Source of the DNA: Holophaga sp.
Lineage (GTDB): Bacteria > Acidobacteriota > Holophagae > Holophagales > Holophagaceae
Assembly: GCA_016715205.1 (NCBI GenBank)
Contig: JADKBC010000005.1
Location: forward strand, 151,922 to 215,921
Reading direction: 5' to 3'
Length of the DNA: 64,000 nucleotides
Part shown: piece after piece, positions 27,016-35,987 of the stretch
Layout of the letters: each line of letters begins with the position of its first letter
Position numbering within the stretch: the stretch's first letter is position 1
The notes under the pieces: model-generated
Told to the model about the DNA's origin: nothing
The model's database searches: none
The model's input: the letters and a program-made list of their open reading frames with translations, nothing else
Translations under genes and position numbers: made by a program

Positions 27016-27048
27016 AAAAAGAGAGCGCGAAAATCGCGCTCTCTTTTT
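27016..27048 (-). terminator. Rho-independent terminator after arcC (symmetrical)
   Basis: A perfect 15-base stem (AAAAAGAGAGCGCGA and its complement) around a 3-base loop, flanked by A and T runs, so it can work in both directions. It lies 17 bases after the carbamate kinase stop. Confidence 0.9.
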
Positions 27049-27064
27049 CAAAACAAGGCCTGGA

Positions 27065-28012
27065 TCAATCGCGAACGATGCGCGTTCCCACGGTTTCGTA
27101 GGGATCACGACCCAGAGCCTCTGGGCTGGTGATCAGCACTTCGTGACCACCGGCCACAATGAATTGAATGGCGGATTCGATCTTGGGGCCCATGGACCCC
27201 GCGGGGAACTGGCCGTCCGCCATGTGCTGGCGGGCTTCGGCAACAGTCATGCGGTCCACCCACTTCTGAGTGGGCTTGCCGAAATCGATGGCCACCTTGT
27301 CGACACCGGTAAGGATCACGTAGGTGTCCGCGCCCAACTGATCGGCCAACAGAGACGAGAGGCGATCTTTGTCGATGACGGCTTCCACCCCCACCAGGAA
27401 CCCGCTGGCATCACGGATCACGGGAATGCCGCCGCCACCGCCAGCAATAACGCAATGGCCTGCTTCGAGCAGCAGCTTCACAGCTTCCAGTTGCACGATT
27501 TCCAAGGGTTTGGGTGAAGGCACCACCTTGCGCCAGCCGCGGCCAGCGTCTTCCTTCATGTGCCACTTCTTCTGCTTCTGCAGTTCCACGGCACGGAACT
27601 CGGTATAGAAGGGGCCAACAGGCTTGGTGGGGTTCTCAAAACCTGGGTCATCCTTGTCGACCACGACCTCCGTGAGGACCGTGGTGACCGGGGTTTCGTG
27701 CTTGATATACTTCAACCGGTTGATGAGCATGCGCTCGATGATGTAGCCCATGGAGCCCTGGGTCATGGCATCGGCGATATCCAGGGTGTAGGGCGGAATG
27801 CGGTTGGCGCCCGCCTCCTGCTGGATGAGGATGTTGCCCACCTGGGGACCGTTGCCATGCACCACGCAGAGGCTGTACCCAGCCTGAACCACGTTGGCGA
27901 ACATCTCGGCGCACTCGCGGGCGTTTTCGAGCTGTTCTTCCTGGAGCCCCTGCTCTTTTTCCTTGAGCAGAGCGTTACCGCCGATGGCGATGAGAGCAAT
28001 TTTTTTCGACAT
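27065..28012 (-). CDS. arcC: Carbamate kinase
   Basis: An amino-acid-kinase-family protein of 315 residues, full length: 'IALIAIGGNALL' at the N-terminus, 'VVHGNGPQVG', 'MTQGSMGY', 'VIAGGGGGIPV', 'AVIDKDRLSSLLA', 'LTGVDKV' and 'GSMGPKIES'. It makes ATP and carbamate from carbamoyl phosphate, normally in fermentative arginine, agmatine or purine breakdown. No arginine deiminase or transcarbamylase gene is in the window. It lies 26 bases after the S9 peptidase gene on the same strand, and a strong terminator closes the unit, which suggests a peptide-to-ATP link (inference). Confidence 0.95.
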   Translation of the reverse strand: MSKKIALIAIGGNALLKEKEQGLQEEQLENARECAEMFANVVQAGYSLCVVHGNGPQVGNILIQQEAGANRIPPYTLDIADAMTQGSMGYIIERMLINRLKYIKHETPVTTVLTEVVVDKDDPGFENPTKPVGPFYTEFRAVELQKQKKWHMKEDAGRGWRKVVPSPKPLEIVQLEAVKLLLEAGHCVIAGGGGGIPVIRDASGFLVGVEAVIDKDRLSSLLADQLGADTYVILTGVDKVAIDFGKPTQKWVDRMTVAEARQHMADGQFPAGSMGPKIESAIQFIVAGGHEVLITSPEALGRDPYETVGTRIVRD

Positions 28013-28038
28013 GGGATTCCCAAAAGAAAAAAATCATA

Positions 28039-30999
28039 TCAGTGATTGGGGGAATTGCCGAAGGCCTTTACCAGATCACGCTTTCCGCGCTCCAGATAGG
28101 GCACCGGCAGGTCCATCCACTGGGGTCGAGGTGCGCCCAGCAGCAGATGATCGAAAAATTCATCCATGTGGAGCGTCCAGTATTTCTGGTTCTCCCGCTG
28201 GACAAGGTTGTGCTTGTCGCCGTTGAAATTGAACATCCACACGGGCTTGCCCAGCCGACGCAGGGCCGAGAAGAACTCGATGCCCTGGTACCAGGGCACG
28301 GCGTCATCGTCGTCGTTGTGGATCATGAGCAGGGGCGTCTGCACCTTTTCCACCCAGAACAGGGGCGAATTTTCGATGTATTGCAGGGGACGCTCCCAGG
28401 GCGGCGCGCCAATCCGGCTCTGGCTTTTTTCGTACTGAAACGCGCGACTCATGCCCGTGCCCCACCTGATGCCGCCATACGCACTGATCATGTCGCTCAC
28501 GGGCGCACCGGCCTCGGCGGCCTTGAAGAGGTGGGTCCGTCCGACCAGATATGCGATCTGATAGGCGCCCCAGCTATGCCCCTGAATGCCGATGCGATCC
28601 CGATCGATGAACCCCAGGGAGGCTAGCTTTTCGATGGCAGGCAGCACACATTTCAGGGCGCTTTCGCCAGGGTAGCCCGTTTCGTACACGATGTCGGGCC
28701 GAAGGATCACGTAGCCGTTGCTGGCGAACCGGGTGAAGTTGATGCTCGTGCCCGGTGCAGGAGCCTGGTAGCCATGCAGCCGATCGCTGTATTTCTCGTA
28801 GATGTAGACCATCAAGGGGTATTTCTTGGCGGGGTCGAAGTTCTCAGGCTTGGTGATCAAGGCCTTCAGCACCTTGCCATCCGCGTTCACGTAATCTATC
28901 AATTCCTGCTGGCCCCATAGGTATTGGGCTTGCTGAGGGTTGGCATCCGTCACTTTCGCAGGTTTGGCAAAACCCGAATCCGCCGCCCAGAGATCCGGAA
29001 AGAGGTCAAAGCGCTGCCGGGTGAAGACCACGACCTCTGCGTCCTTGGCCTTTTGCAGGCCGCCCATCAGCTGATCTGCCCAAAGCAGACGCAGGGGTTC
29101 CGCCCCGGTCCACCCTGCCCGGAAGAAGCCGGTGGCCTTGGTTTCCTCCTTCACGCCGGAAAGCATCAGGGGGCGATTCTTTGGAATCATTTTTTCGTCA
29201 GGATCCAACCGCAGATACCGGAGCACGGTTTTCTGGTTTCGGCCCGCACCTGCCGTGAGATTGCGAGCGCCGGTGGGTTTTAATTCCCACACATCAAACC
29301 GATCGTAGGCCAGCAAGGCCTCGTCGTTGGAAGTCCAGCCCGCAATCCCGTAAGCACCGGGCAATTCCGGTGTGTCGTGCTCCTCCTCCTGGAAGGCCAC
29401 CTTCAGGTTTTGCGTGAGATTGATGGCCGGGCCACCCTGGGTTGGAACCACCATCCAAGCCCGCCGTGGTGAATCGAAATGGAACAAGTACCGGCCACCT
29501 GGTGACAAATGGGAACCCCGCCCGGGGCCATCGTTGCTGCGCCGCGACCAGGGAATTTTTGGGGCGAGCAGGGTTTTCGCACCTGACCTTAAATCCAACG
29601 CGAAAACATCCGCATAAGCCTGGTCCCAGGACGCCAAATGAAGGTAGGCGTTGGGCGCAAATCCCAGTGCCACATTGGCATTCTCATTGGTTTCCACGTC
29701 GGGCAGTTCTTCCGAACCTAATTGCACGACCAACCTTTCGTTCAGGTGCACCACGGCTCGGAAGCTGCGTTTCTTCTCGTCCTCGGCACGCACCTTTTGC
29801 ATGGGCTGCAGGTCGGCATCCTTCCAATGCCAGAGATCCACCTTCACGGGCTCCGGCGCCTCCTTGGGCTCAGCTTTGGGTAACGGCGCCGTTCCGAAAA
29901 AGAGGCGCAGGCCGTCCTTCGTGAATTCCAGGCGGCCATGCTCCGAAGGCGCCCAGCTCTTCGGCATGCCCGCGCTTGTCTTACTAACGATTTCAGTCGC
30001 GGCAGCCTCGCCATCCTTCCAACCATAGAGCTTGAAGGCAGGGGCCTCAGCCTTCGCTTCGTCGCGGTTAGTGAGAAAGGCCAGCCGAGTTCCCTGCTCA
30101 TCGGTCGCCAACCCCTTGTAGGTCCCCTGCCCCGCCAACAGGACCACCGTGCTGTCATCCGTCGCACGCCAAAGGTAGGTGCCCTCCTTGGCGGGATCAG
30201 GTGCAGCGGCCATGTCCTTGGCCTTGCCTTCTTCTTTTGCCTTGTCTTTGCCCTTGGTGGCTTCTTTCACGCTGATTGTGTAGGCCAGCCAGGCCCCATC
30301 TCGATTCCAGAGGTATTCCGCCACATCAGGAATCGTGACGCGACGGCCGGTGGTCAGCTCCCATAGCACTAGGTCCGTGCCGGGTTCCTTTTTCTTGCTG
30401 TCCTTATCGCCACTGGCTGCCGTTCCTCGGGCGCGCTGGTCCGCCTCGTCCGAGGACGGTTCCCCCTTGGTCTCACCCTTCTTTTCCTCGGGCTTGTCCC
30501 GCAGGGCCGCCAGGTAGCGCCCGCCCTCCTTGGCGAAGCGGAAGCTCTTCACCCGCTCCAGGGTCTCCACTTTGCCGCTGGCCAGATTCATCACGCCCAG
30601 CCCGGCCTTGGGCATTTCTTCGGGTTTCTTTTTGTCCTTCTTGGCCTTGTCTACTTCAGCTTTCGGAGGGGTGATGGCAAAAGCCACGAATCGGCCATCC
30701 GCCGTCAGGCTCGGGCTGGCGCCTCTGGCGTGGCGCCATTCCTGACCCGTTTTGAGATTCCGGGCCACCACTTCGCCATCCCCATCCTGGAGTGCCAAGG
30801 TGTACGCGAGCCAATCGCCCTGGCGCGAAAGCGCCGTGTCCTTGATGCTGCGCCAACGGTCGTACACGTCATGGGTGATGACCTTCTTTTCGACCTTCTT
30901 GGGCGCTGCTGCCTTCAGGGAACCGGGCGCCAAGCCCAGTCCCACGACCAGCGTGGTGGCGGTGAAGCCGATCCGGCACAGGAAAGAAGGAAGGCGCAT
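28039..30999 (-). CDS. S9-family prolyl oligopeptidase-like peptidase, exported
   Basis: A protein of 986 residues with a signal peptide ('RIGFTATTLVVGLGLAPG') and a long N-terminal propeller region containing a Lys/Glu/Asp-rich insert (about residues 165-205). The C-terminal alpha/beta hydrolase has the nucleophile in 'IQGHSWGAYQ', the Asp in 'HNDDDDAVPW' and the His in 'NGDKHNLVQ'. These enzymes cut small peptides or act as aminopeptidases on larger ones. I start at the ATG at 30999 because the signal peptide begins there; 26 more residues upstream are in frame but not signal-like. Probably co-transcribed with arcC. Confidence 0.9.
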   Translation of the reverse strand: MRLPSFLCRIGFTATTLVVGLGLAPGSLKAAAPKKVEKKVITHDVYDRWRSIKDTALSRQGDWLAYTLALQDGDGEVVARNLKTGQEWRHARGASPSLTADGRFVAFAITPPKAEVDKAKKDKKKPEEMPKAGLGVMNLASGKVETLERVKSFRFAKEGGRYLAALRDKPEEKKGETKGEPSSDEADQRARGTAASGDKDSKKKEPGTDLVLWELTTGRRVTIPDVAEYLWNRDGAWLAYTISVKEATKGKDKAKEEGKAKDMAAAPDPAKEGTYLWRATDDSTVVLLAGQGTYKGLATDEQGTRLAFLTNRDEAKAEAPAFKLYGWKDGEAAATEIVSKTSAGMPKSWAPSEHGRLEFTKDGLRLFFGTAPLPKAEPKEAPEPVKVDLWHWKDADLQPMQKVRAEDEKKRSFRAVVHLNERLVVQLGSEELPDVETNENANVALGFAPNAYLHLASWDQAYADVFALDLRSGAKTLLAPKIPWSRRSNDGPGRGSHLSPGGRYLFHFDSPRRAWMVVPTQGGPAINLTQNLKVAFQEEEHDTPELPGAYGIAGWTSNDEALLAYDRFDVWELKPTGARNLTAGAGRNQKTVLRYLRLDPDEKMIPKNRPLMLSGVKEETKATGFFRAGWTGAEPLRLLWADQLMGGLQKAKDAEVVVFTRQRFDLFPDLWAADSGFAKPAKVTDANPQQAQYLWGQQELIDYVNADGKVLKALITKPENFDPAKKYPLMVYIYEKYSDRLHGYQAPAPGTSINFTRFASNGYVILRPDIVYETGYPGESALKCVLPAIEKLASLGFIDRDRIGIQGHSWGAYQIAYLVGRTHLFKAAEAGAPVSDMISAYGGIRWGTGMSRAFQYEKSQSRIGAPPWERPLQYIENSPLFWVEKVQTPLLMIHNDDDDAVPWYQGIEFFSALRRLGKPVWMFNFNGDKHNLVQRENQKYWTLHMDEFFDHLLLGAPRPQWMDLPVPYLERGKRDLVKAFGNSPNH

Positions 31000-31042
31000 G
31001 GCAGCTCGCTTTCGGCAAAGGGCAAAGATGCCATCAGAATAG

Positions 31043-31057
31043 CCTCGCAATGCGAGG
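31043..31057. promoter_or_regulatory. Perfect 7-base palindrome in the S9 peptidase / glyQ divergent region
   Basis: CCTCGCA, one base, TGCGAGG. It stands 44 bases before the peptidase start and 78 before glyQ. It is a candidate operator, but a chance palindrome of this size is possible. Confidence 0.35.
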
Positions 31058-31134
31058 TTTGCAGCTGTAGAGCGCAATCCCTCCTCGAATCCAGGGCCAA
31101 ACCCCGGTAGAATCTAGGTTTTTCGCGGGTTCCC

Positions 31135-32034
31135 ATGCATGTTCAAGAATTGATCCTCCGACTTCAGCGCTACTGGGCCGATCGTGGTTGCCTAGTAGGC
31201 CAGCCCTACGACATCGAAAAGGGTGCGGGCACCATGAACCCGCTGACCTTTTTCGGCGCCCTGGGGACCAAGCCCTGGAACGTGGGCTATGTGGAGCCCT
31301 CGCGCCGCCCCGGCGATGGCCGCTATGGCGAGAACCCCTTCCGGGTCTACAAGCACTTGCAGTTCCAGGTGATCCTCAAGCCCTCGCCCGCCAAGGTGCA
31401 GGAGATGTACATCGAATCCCTGGAAGCCATGGGCATCGATCTCACCAAGCACGATCTGCGCTTTGAGGAAGACAACTGGGAATCACCAACGCTGGGCGCC
31501 TGGGGCGTGGGCTGGCAGGTGGTGCTGGATGGCATGGAAATCAGCCAATTCACATACTTCCAGCAGGTGGCAGGCATCGATTGTCGGCCCGTAAGTGCCG
31601 AGCTGACCTACGGCATCGAGCGCATCTGCATGTTCCTCACCGGCATCGATAACATCTTCGACCTCACCTGGGGCGAAATCAAAACGGACCAGGGCGTGTT
31701 CCCCATCAGTTACGGCGATGTGCGCCATCGTGAAGAATTCGAGTTGAGCGCCTACAGTTTCGAACATGCGGATATCGACCTGCATCAGCGCCTGTTCAAC
31801 GATTTCGAGAAGGAAGGCTGGCGCATGGTCAAGGACCACGGCCATTTCCTGGCGGCCTACGATCAGGCGCTGAAGATGTCCCACACCTTCAATGTGCTGG
31901 ACGCCCGCGGCGCCGTGAGCACCACCGAGCGCCCCGGCGTCATCAAGCGCGTGCGGGATCTGGCCTGTGCCTGTGCCAAGGCCTACCTGGAGAACGAAAC
32001 CACGAAAGCCACGCCCGCCCAGGAGGTGCTGTGA
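31135..32034 (+). CDS. glyQ: Glycyl-tRNA synthetase alpha subunit
   Basis: A class II synthetase alpha chain of 299 residues, full length, with the hallmark N-terminus 'LQRYWADRGCLVGQPYD', then 'NPLTFFGALG', 'YVEPSRRPGDGRYGENP', 'ERICMFLTGIDN' and 'LDARGAVSTTER'. It charges tRNA-Gly together with GlyS, as the bacterial alpha2beta2 enzyme. Its TGA overlaps the glyS ATG, so the subunits are made in step. The ribosome site before the ATG at 31135 is weak. Confidence 0.97.
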   Translation: MHVQELILRLQRYWADRGCLVGQPYDIEKGAGTMNPLTFFGALGTKPWNVGYVEPSRRPGDGRYGENPFRVYKHLQFQVILKPSPAKVQEMYIESLEAMGIDLTKHDLRFEEDNWESPTLGAWGVGWQVVLDGMEISQFTYFQQVAGIDCRPVSAELTYGIERICMFLTGIDNIFDLTWGEIKTDQGVFPISYGDVRHREEFELSAYSFEHADIDLHQRLFNDFEKEGWRMVKDHGHFLAAYDQALKMSHTFNVLDARGAVSTTERPGVIKRVRDLACACAKAYLENETTKATPAQEVL

Positions 32035-34103
32035 TGGACACCCGCACCCTCCTGCTGGAACTGCACTGTGAGGAAATCCCGGCGCGGTTTCTGGCGCCTC
32101 TGACCACAGAATTCTCTGAAGCCTTTGCCAAATGGGCCAGCGACCAGAAACTGCCCACGACCGCCATTCGCGTCGATTACTCCCCGCGCAAAATGGCTTG
32201 GCGAATCGCCGGGCTGCCGCTGTCCCAGGCTGACCAGACCGAAATCCAAGTGGGCCCGCCCCAGCGCATGTGCGTGGATGAGGCCGGTGCCGCCACCCAG
32301 ACCGGCTTGAAGTTCGCCGAAAAGTGGGGCGTGGACTTCGCGTCCGTGCGCTTCGAGCAGCCTGCGGGCAAGAAGGAAGCCTGCGCGGTGGTTACGATCT
32401 CAAAGCCTGGCCGCCCCACGGTGGATCTGCTGGCCGAAGCCCTGCCCAAACTTATCGCAGGTCTGCATGTGCCCAAGGCCATGCGCTGGGGCCACTCGGA
32501 ATTCGCCTTCGTTCGACCCATTCGCTCGATCCTGGCGATTTTCGGTGAAACCATCGTTCCCTTAGAGGTGGATGGCGTGAAGGCCGGCAACACCACCTGG
32601 GGCCACCGCCTCTATCACTTGCAGCATCCCAAACCCGTGACGGTGCTGCGGCCCGAGGATTACGAAGCCGCCCTCAGCGCCGCGGGTGTGGTGGTGGCCT
32701 GCCAGGTGCGCAGGGACGCCATGGGCACCCAATTGAACGCGCTGGCCGCCGAAGTGGGCGGGCGCGTGGTGGAGGACGACGAACTGCACAACACCTTGGC
32801 CGAGATCGTGGAATTCCCACGCATCCTGCGCGGCGAATTTCCCCAATCCTTCCTGGATCTGCCCAAGGAAGTGCTCGTCACCAGCCTCAAGGAACACCAG
32901 AAATCCTTCTGCATCGAGAACGACAAGGGCGAGCTGCTGCCCTATTTCCTCACCGCCGCCAACCGCCCCGACGATCCGGAAGGCTTCGTCAAAGCTGGCA
33001 ACGAATGGGTGCTGCGGGCGCGGCTGTACGATGCGCGGTTCTTTGTGGCCGAAGATCGCCGCACGCCCCTGGCGAACCGCCTCGACAAGTTGAAGCAGCT
33101 CACCTTCCACCGGGAACTGGGCAGCTATGTGGACAAGAGCGAACGGGTGACCGCTCTCGTTACGAGCTTGGCCGAACGACTTTCCAGCGATCCCGCCCAC
33201 CTCCAGGAAGCCACCCAGGCGGCCCAGGTCTGCAAATGCGACCTGGTGACGTTGATGGTGGGGGAATTCCCGGAGCTGCAAGGCGTCATGGGCGGCGAGT
33301 ATCTCAAGCACGAAGGCGCACCCACGGCCGTCTGGCAGGCCGTGAAGGAGCACTACCAGCCCATCAGCGCCGAGGCCCCCATTCCCGCAACCCCCATGGG
33401 TTCCCTGCTGGCAGTGGCCGACAAACTGGATACCGTGGCGGGCTGCTTCGCCATCGGCCAGATCCCCAGCGGCAGCAAGGATCCCCTAGCCCTGCGCCGC
33501 GCCGGGCAAGGCATCATTCGCATTCTCTGGGAACGCGACTGGAACCTGACTATCGAAACCCTGGTCGATCTGAGCTTGGCCGTAGTGAAGGCCAAGGCCA
33601 CCAAGCCCGAGGCGGAAACCCGCGAGGCACTGCTGGCCTTCTTGCGGGATCGCGTTGCCTATCAACTGGAAACCGTTGGCTACCCAGGCCCTGTGCGGCG
33701 CTCTGCGCTGGTGACGGGATGGACCAACCTTGCCGACCTCAAGGCCCGCTGTGTCGCACTTTCAGCCTTCGCAGAAGATGCCCGATTTGCAAGCCTCGCC
33801 CAGAGTGCCAAGCGCATCGGCAATATCCTCAAGGACGAAACACCTACCGAATCCTTCGATGTTGCGGTACTTCAGCAGGAGGAAGAGAAACGACTCGCTG
33901 AACGACTCCACGCATTGGAAGCCACCCAGGCTCACACGGCCCTCTTGGCAGCCTTGGCGGAGTTGGCGGAGCCCCTGGAAGCCTTCTTCAATTCCGTGAT
34001 GGTGAAGTGCGAAGACATCGCCCTTCGCAACGCTCGCTTGTCGCTGCTCTTCCGGCTACGGAAGGCATTCCTCCGCGTGGCGGATTTCAGCCAGTGGCAG
34101 TAA
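32034..34103 (+). CDS. glyS: Glycyl-tRNA synthetase beta subunit
   Basis: A protein of 689 residues, the usual length. It begins 'LLLELHCEEIPARFL' and contains 'MRWGHSEFAFVRPIRSILAI', 'DLPKEVLVTSLKEHQK', 'LTAANRPDDP', 'VGEFPELQGVMGGEY' and 'SLLAVADKLDT', with the C-terminal DALR-like helical domain carrying tRNA contacts. The ATG at 32034 is preferred to the GTG at 32031 because AGGAGG at 32021-32026 gives it better spacing. A terminator follows directly. Confidence 0.97.
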   Translation: MDTRTLLLELHCEEIPARFLAPLTTEFSEAFAKWASDQKLPTTAIRVDYSPRKMAWRIAGLPLSQADQTEIQVGPPQRMCVDEAGAATQTGLKFAEKWGVDFASVRFEQPAGKKEACAVVTISKPGRPTVDLLAEALPKLIAGLHVPKAMRWGHSEFAFVRPIRSILAIFGETIVPLEVDGVKAGNTTWGHRLYHLQHPKPVTVLRPEDYEAALSAAGVVVACQVRRDAMGTQLNALAAEVGGRVVEDDELHNTLAEIVEFPRILRGEFPQSFLDLPKEVLVTSLKEHQKSFCIENDKGELLPYFLTAANRPDDPEGFVKAGNEWVLRARLYDARFFVAEDRRTPLANRLDKLKQLTFHRELGSYVDKSERVTALVTSLAERLSSDPAHLQEATQAAQVCKCDLVTLMVGEFPELQGVMGGEYLKHEGAPTAVWQAVKEHYQPISAEAPIPATPMGSLLAVADKLDTVAGCFAIGQIPSGSKDPLALRRAGQGIIRILWERDWNLTIETLVDLSLAVVKAKATKPEAETREALLAFLRDRVAYQLETVGYPGPVRRSALVTGWTNLADLKARCVALSAFAEDARFASLAQSAKRIGNILKDETPTESFDVAVLQQEEEKRLAERLHALEATQAHTALLAALAELAEPLEAFFNSVMVKCEDIALRNARLSLLFRLRKAFLRVADFSQWQ

Positions 34104-34105
34104 GC

Positions 34106-34131
34106 AAAAGGGGGCCAAACGGCCCCCTTTT
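34106..34131 (+). terminator. Rho-independent terminator after glyS
   Basis: An 11-base perfect stem (AAAAGGGGGCC and complement) with an AAAC loop, starting two bases after the glyS stop. The A and T flanks let it also close the convergent bacilliredoxin gene. Confidence 0.9.
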
Positions 34132-34158
34132 CATTGCCTCAAAAAGTCCTACCCGGTT

Positions 34159-34575
34159 TTACAATTCCCGCTGCGCAAGGCCAATCTGATCGGCGATCTG
34201 CGAAGGCGCCAAGCTCTCAAAGGCGTGTCGGGGCATGTGGTGTAGCAATTTCCCATCCTGGAAAATGGCCACATTGGGAGAGGAAGGCATCAGTGAGCCG
34301 AAGTGCTCACGAACGCGGCGTACCGCCTCGGTCTCCATGCCCGCAAACACCGTCACCAGATGGTCAAAGGTCAGGCCGCGGCCCTTCACCGCCTCGATGA
34401 CGCCAGGGCGCAGGGTGCCCGCGGCGCAACCACAGACCGAGTTCAGCACCAGCAGGGTGGAACCTGGGCGTTGCAAGGCTGAGTCCACCTCTTCGGGCGT
34501 CATGAGCTGTGAAAAGCCCACCTGCACGAGTTCTTCGCGCATCGGCGCCACCATGAATTCGTCGTAGTTGCCCAT
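34159..34575 (-). CDS. BrxA/BrxB-family bacilliredoxin
   Basis: A thioredoxin-fold protein of 138 residues from the YphP/YqiW family. The redox motif is Cys48-Gly-Cys50 in 'NSVCGCAAG', and the rest ('EHFGSLMPSSPNVAIFQDGK', partly quoted as 'PSSPNVAIFQDG') follows the family closely. In Firmicutes these proteins remove bacillithiol from proteins. Whether this organism makes bacillithiol cannot be seen here, so 'bacilliredoxin' is a family label. AGGAG precedes the ATG. Single gene between two terminators. Confidence 0.9.
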   Translation of the reverse strand: MGNYDEFMVAPMREELVQVGFSQLMTPEEVDSALQRPGSTLLVLNSVCGCAAGTLRPGVIEAVKGRGLTFDHLVTVFAGMETEAVRRVREHFGSLMPSSPNVAIFQDGKLLHHMPRHAFESLAPSQIADQIGLAQREL

Positions 34576-34624
34576 CGGTTCTCCTTAGGAACCTATATCA
34601 TACCATTTTGGTCGAGAATGTTTT

Positions 34625-34668
34625 CACCCCAAAAAAACCGAGGCATGGCCTCGGTGTTTTTTGGGGTG
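34625..34668 (-). terminator. Long terminator hairpin after gltA
   Basis: A nearly perfect stem of about 20 bases: the left arm at 34625-34644 pairs with 34648-34668 around a 3-base loop, with one extra base on the right arm, and includes A7/T6 tracts. It starts 11 bases after the citrate synthase stop and isolates the acn-gltA operon from the bacilliredoxin gene. Confidence 0.9.
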
Positions 34669-34678
34669 TGGGAAAAGC

Positions 34679-35965
34679 TCAGCGCTGTTCGATCGGAATG
34701 TAGGGATTGAGGGTGGGCCCCTGATAGATCTGGCGCGGCCGGTAGATGCGGCTTTCGCCGGATTCGATCACTTCCTTGTAGTTGGCGATCCAGCCAGGCA
34801 TGCGGCCGATGGCGAAGATCACGGTAAACATCTCCGTGGGAATGCCGATGGCCTTCAAGATGATGCCGCTGTAGAAATCCACGTTGGGATAGAGTTTGCG
34901 TTCGATGAAATAGGGATCCTGAAGGGCAGTTTCCTCCAGCTTTTTGGCGATATCGAGCAGGGGGTCGTGGATACCCAGCTTGCTGAGCATCTCGTCGCAG
35001 GCCTTCTTGATGATCTGGGCGCGGGGATCAAAGTTTTTGTAAACCCGATGCCCGAAACCCATGAGCTTGGCGTGGCCGTCCTTCTGCTTCACCCGTTCCA
35101 GGAAGCGGCTGCCATCGTCGCCCTGGATCTGGATTTCCTCCAGCATCTCGATCACAGCCTGGTTGGCCCCACCATGGAGCGGCCCCCACAGCGCGCAGAC
35201 ACCTGCTGCGGCGCTGGCGAAGAGATTGGCCTTGCTGGAAGCCACCATGCGCACAGTGGACGTGGAACAGTTCTGCTCGTGATCTGCGTGCAGCAGGAAG
35301 ATCAAGTCCAAGGCATCCACCACCGCCGGGTTCAGGTGATAGTCCTCATCGGGTTCCGAAAACATCATGTGCAGGAAGTTCTCGGTGTACATGTATTTCC
35401 GCTTGGGGTAGATGCTGGGCAGCCCCATGGATTTCCGGTAGGCGTAGGCGGCCAGGGTGCGCACCTGGGAAATGAGCCGGGCCGCCTGTTGCTCGAAGAC
35501 AGTCGGATCATATCGATCCATCAATTCGGGAATGAAACACCCGGCGGCATTGATCATGGCCGAAAGCATGGCCATGGGATGCGCCCCCGAGGGAAAGCCC
35601 TCGAAGTGGAATTTCATGTCCTCGTGGATCATCTGGTACTTGGTCAGCAGGCCTGAAAAACGCTGCCGTTCCGTTTCCGTGGGCAGCTTGCCGAAGATCA
35701 GAAGGTAGGCGGTCTGGACAAAGGTGGAGCCCTGGGCCATTTCCTCGATGGGAATGCCGCGGTACCGCAGGATGCCCTTTTCGCCGTCGATGAAGGTCAC
35801 CTTGCTCTGGCAGCTCCCGGTGTTGCCGTAGGCCTCGTCGTAGGTGATATAGCCGGTCTTGGCGCGCAGATCGCGCACATCGACACCCTTTTCACCCTCT
35901 GTTCCCTCAATGACTGGGAACTCGAAGGTCTTGCCGTCCACTTCCAGTTTTGCCGTATTGGCCAT
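34679..35965 (-). CDS. gltA: Citrate synthase (type II)
   Basis: A citrate synthase of 428 residues with 'FIDGEKGILRYRGIPIEE' at the N-terminus, 'LHADHEQNCSTSTVR', 'LWGPLHGGANQAV' and 'GFGHRVYKNFDPRA' carrying the catalytic histidines, and 'YRPRQIYQG' near the end. It condenses acetyl-CoA and oxaloacetate in the TCA cycle. I chose the ATG at 35965 because the family starts there and it leaves 22 bases after the aconitase stop; the upstream ATG at 36001 would overlap that gene. Operon with aconitase. Confidence 0.95.
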   Translation of the reverse strand: MANTAKLEVDGKTFEFPVIEGTEGEKGVDVRDLRAKTGYITYDEAYGNTGSCQSKVTFIDGEKGILRYRGIPIEEMAQGSTFVQTAYLLIFGKLPTETERQRFSGLLTKYQMIHEDMKFHFEGFPSGAHPMAMLSAMINAAGCFIPELMDRYDPTVFEQQAARLISQVRTLAAYAYRKSMGLPSIYPKRKYMYTENFLHMMFSEPDEDYHLNPAVVDALDLIFLLHADHEQNCSTSTVRMVASSKANLFASAAAGVCALWGPLHGGANQAVIEMLEEIQIQGDDGSRFLERVKQKDGHAKLMGFGHRVYKNFDPRAQIIKKACDEMLSKLGIHDPLLDIAKKLEETALQDPYFIERKLYPNVDFYSGIILKAIGIPTEMFTVIFAIGRMPGWIANYKEVIESGESRIYRPRQIYQGPTLNPYIPIEQR

Positions 35966-35987
35966 GGATCTCTCCGAATGGGTTGCG

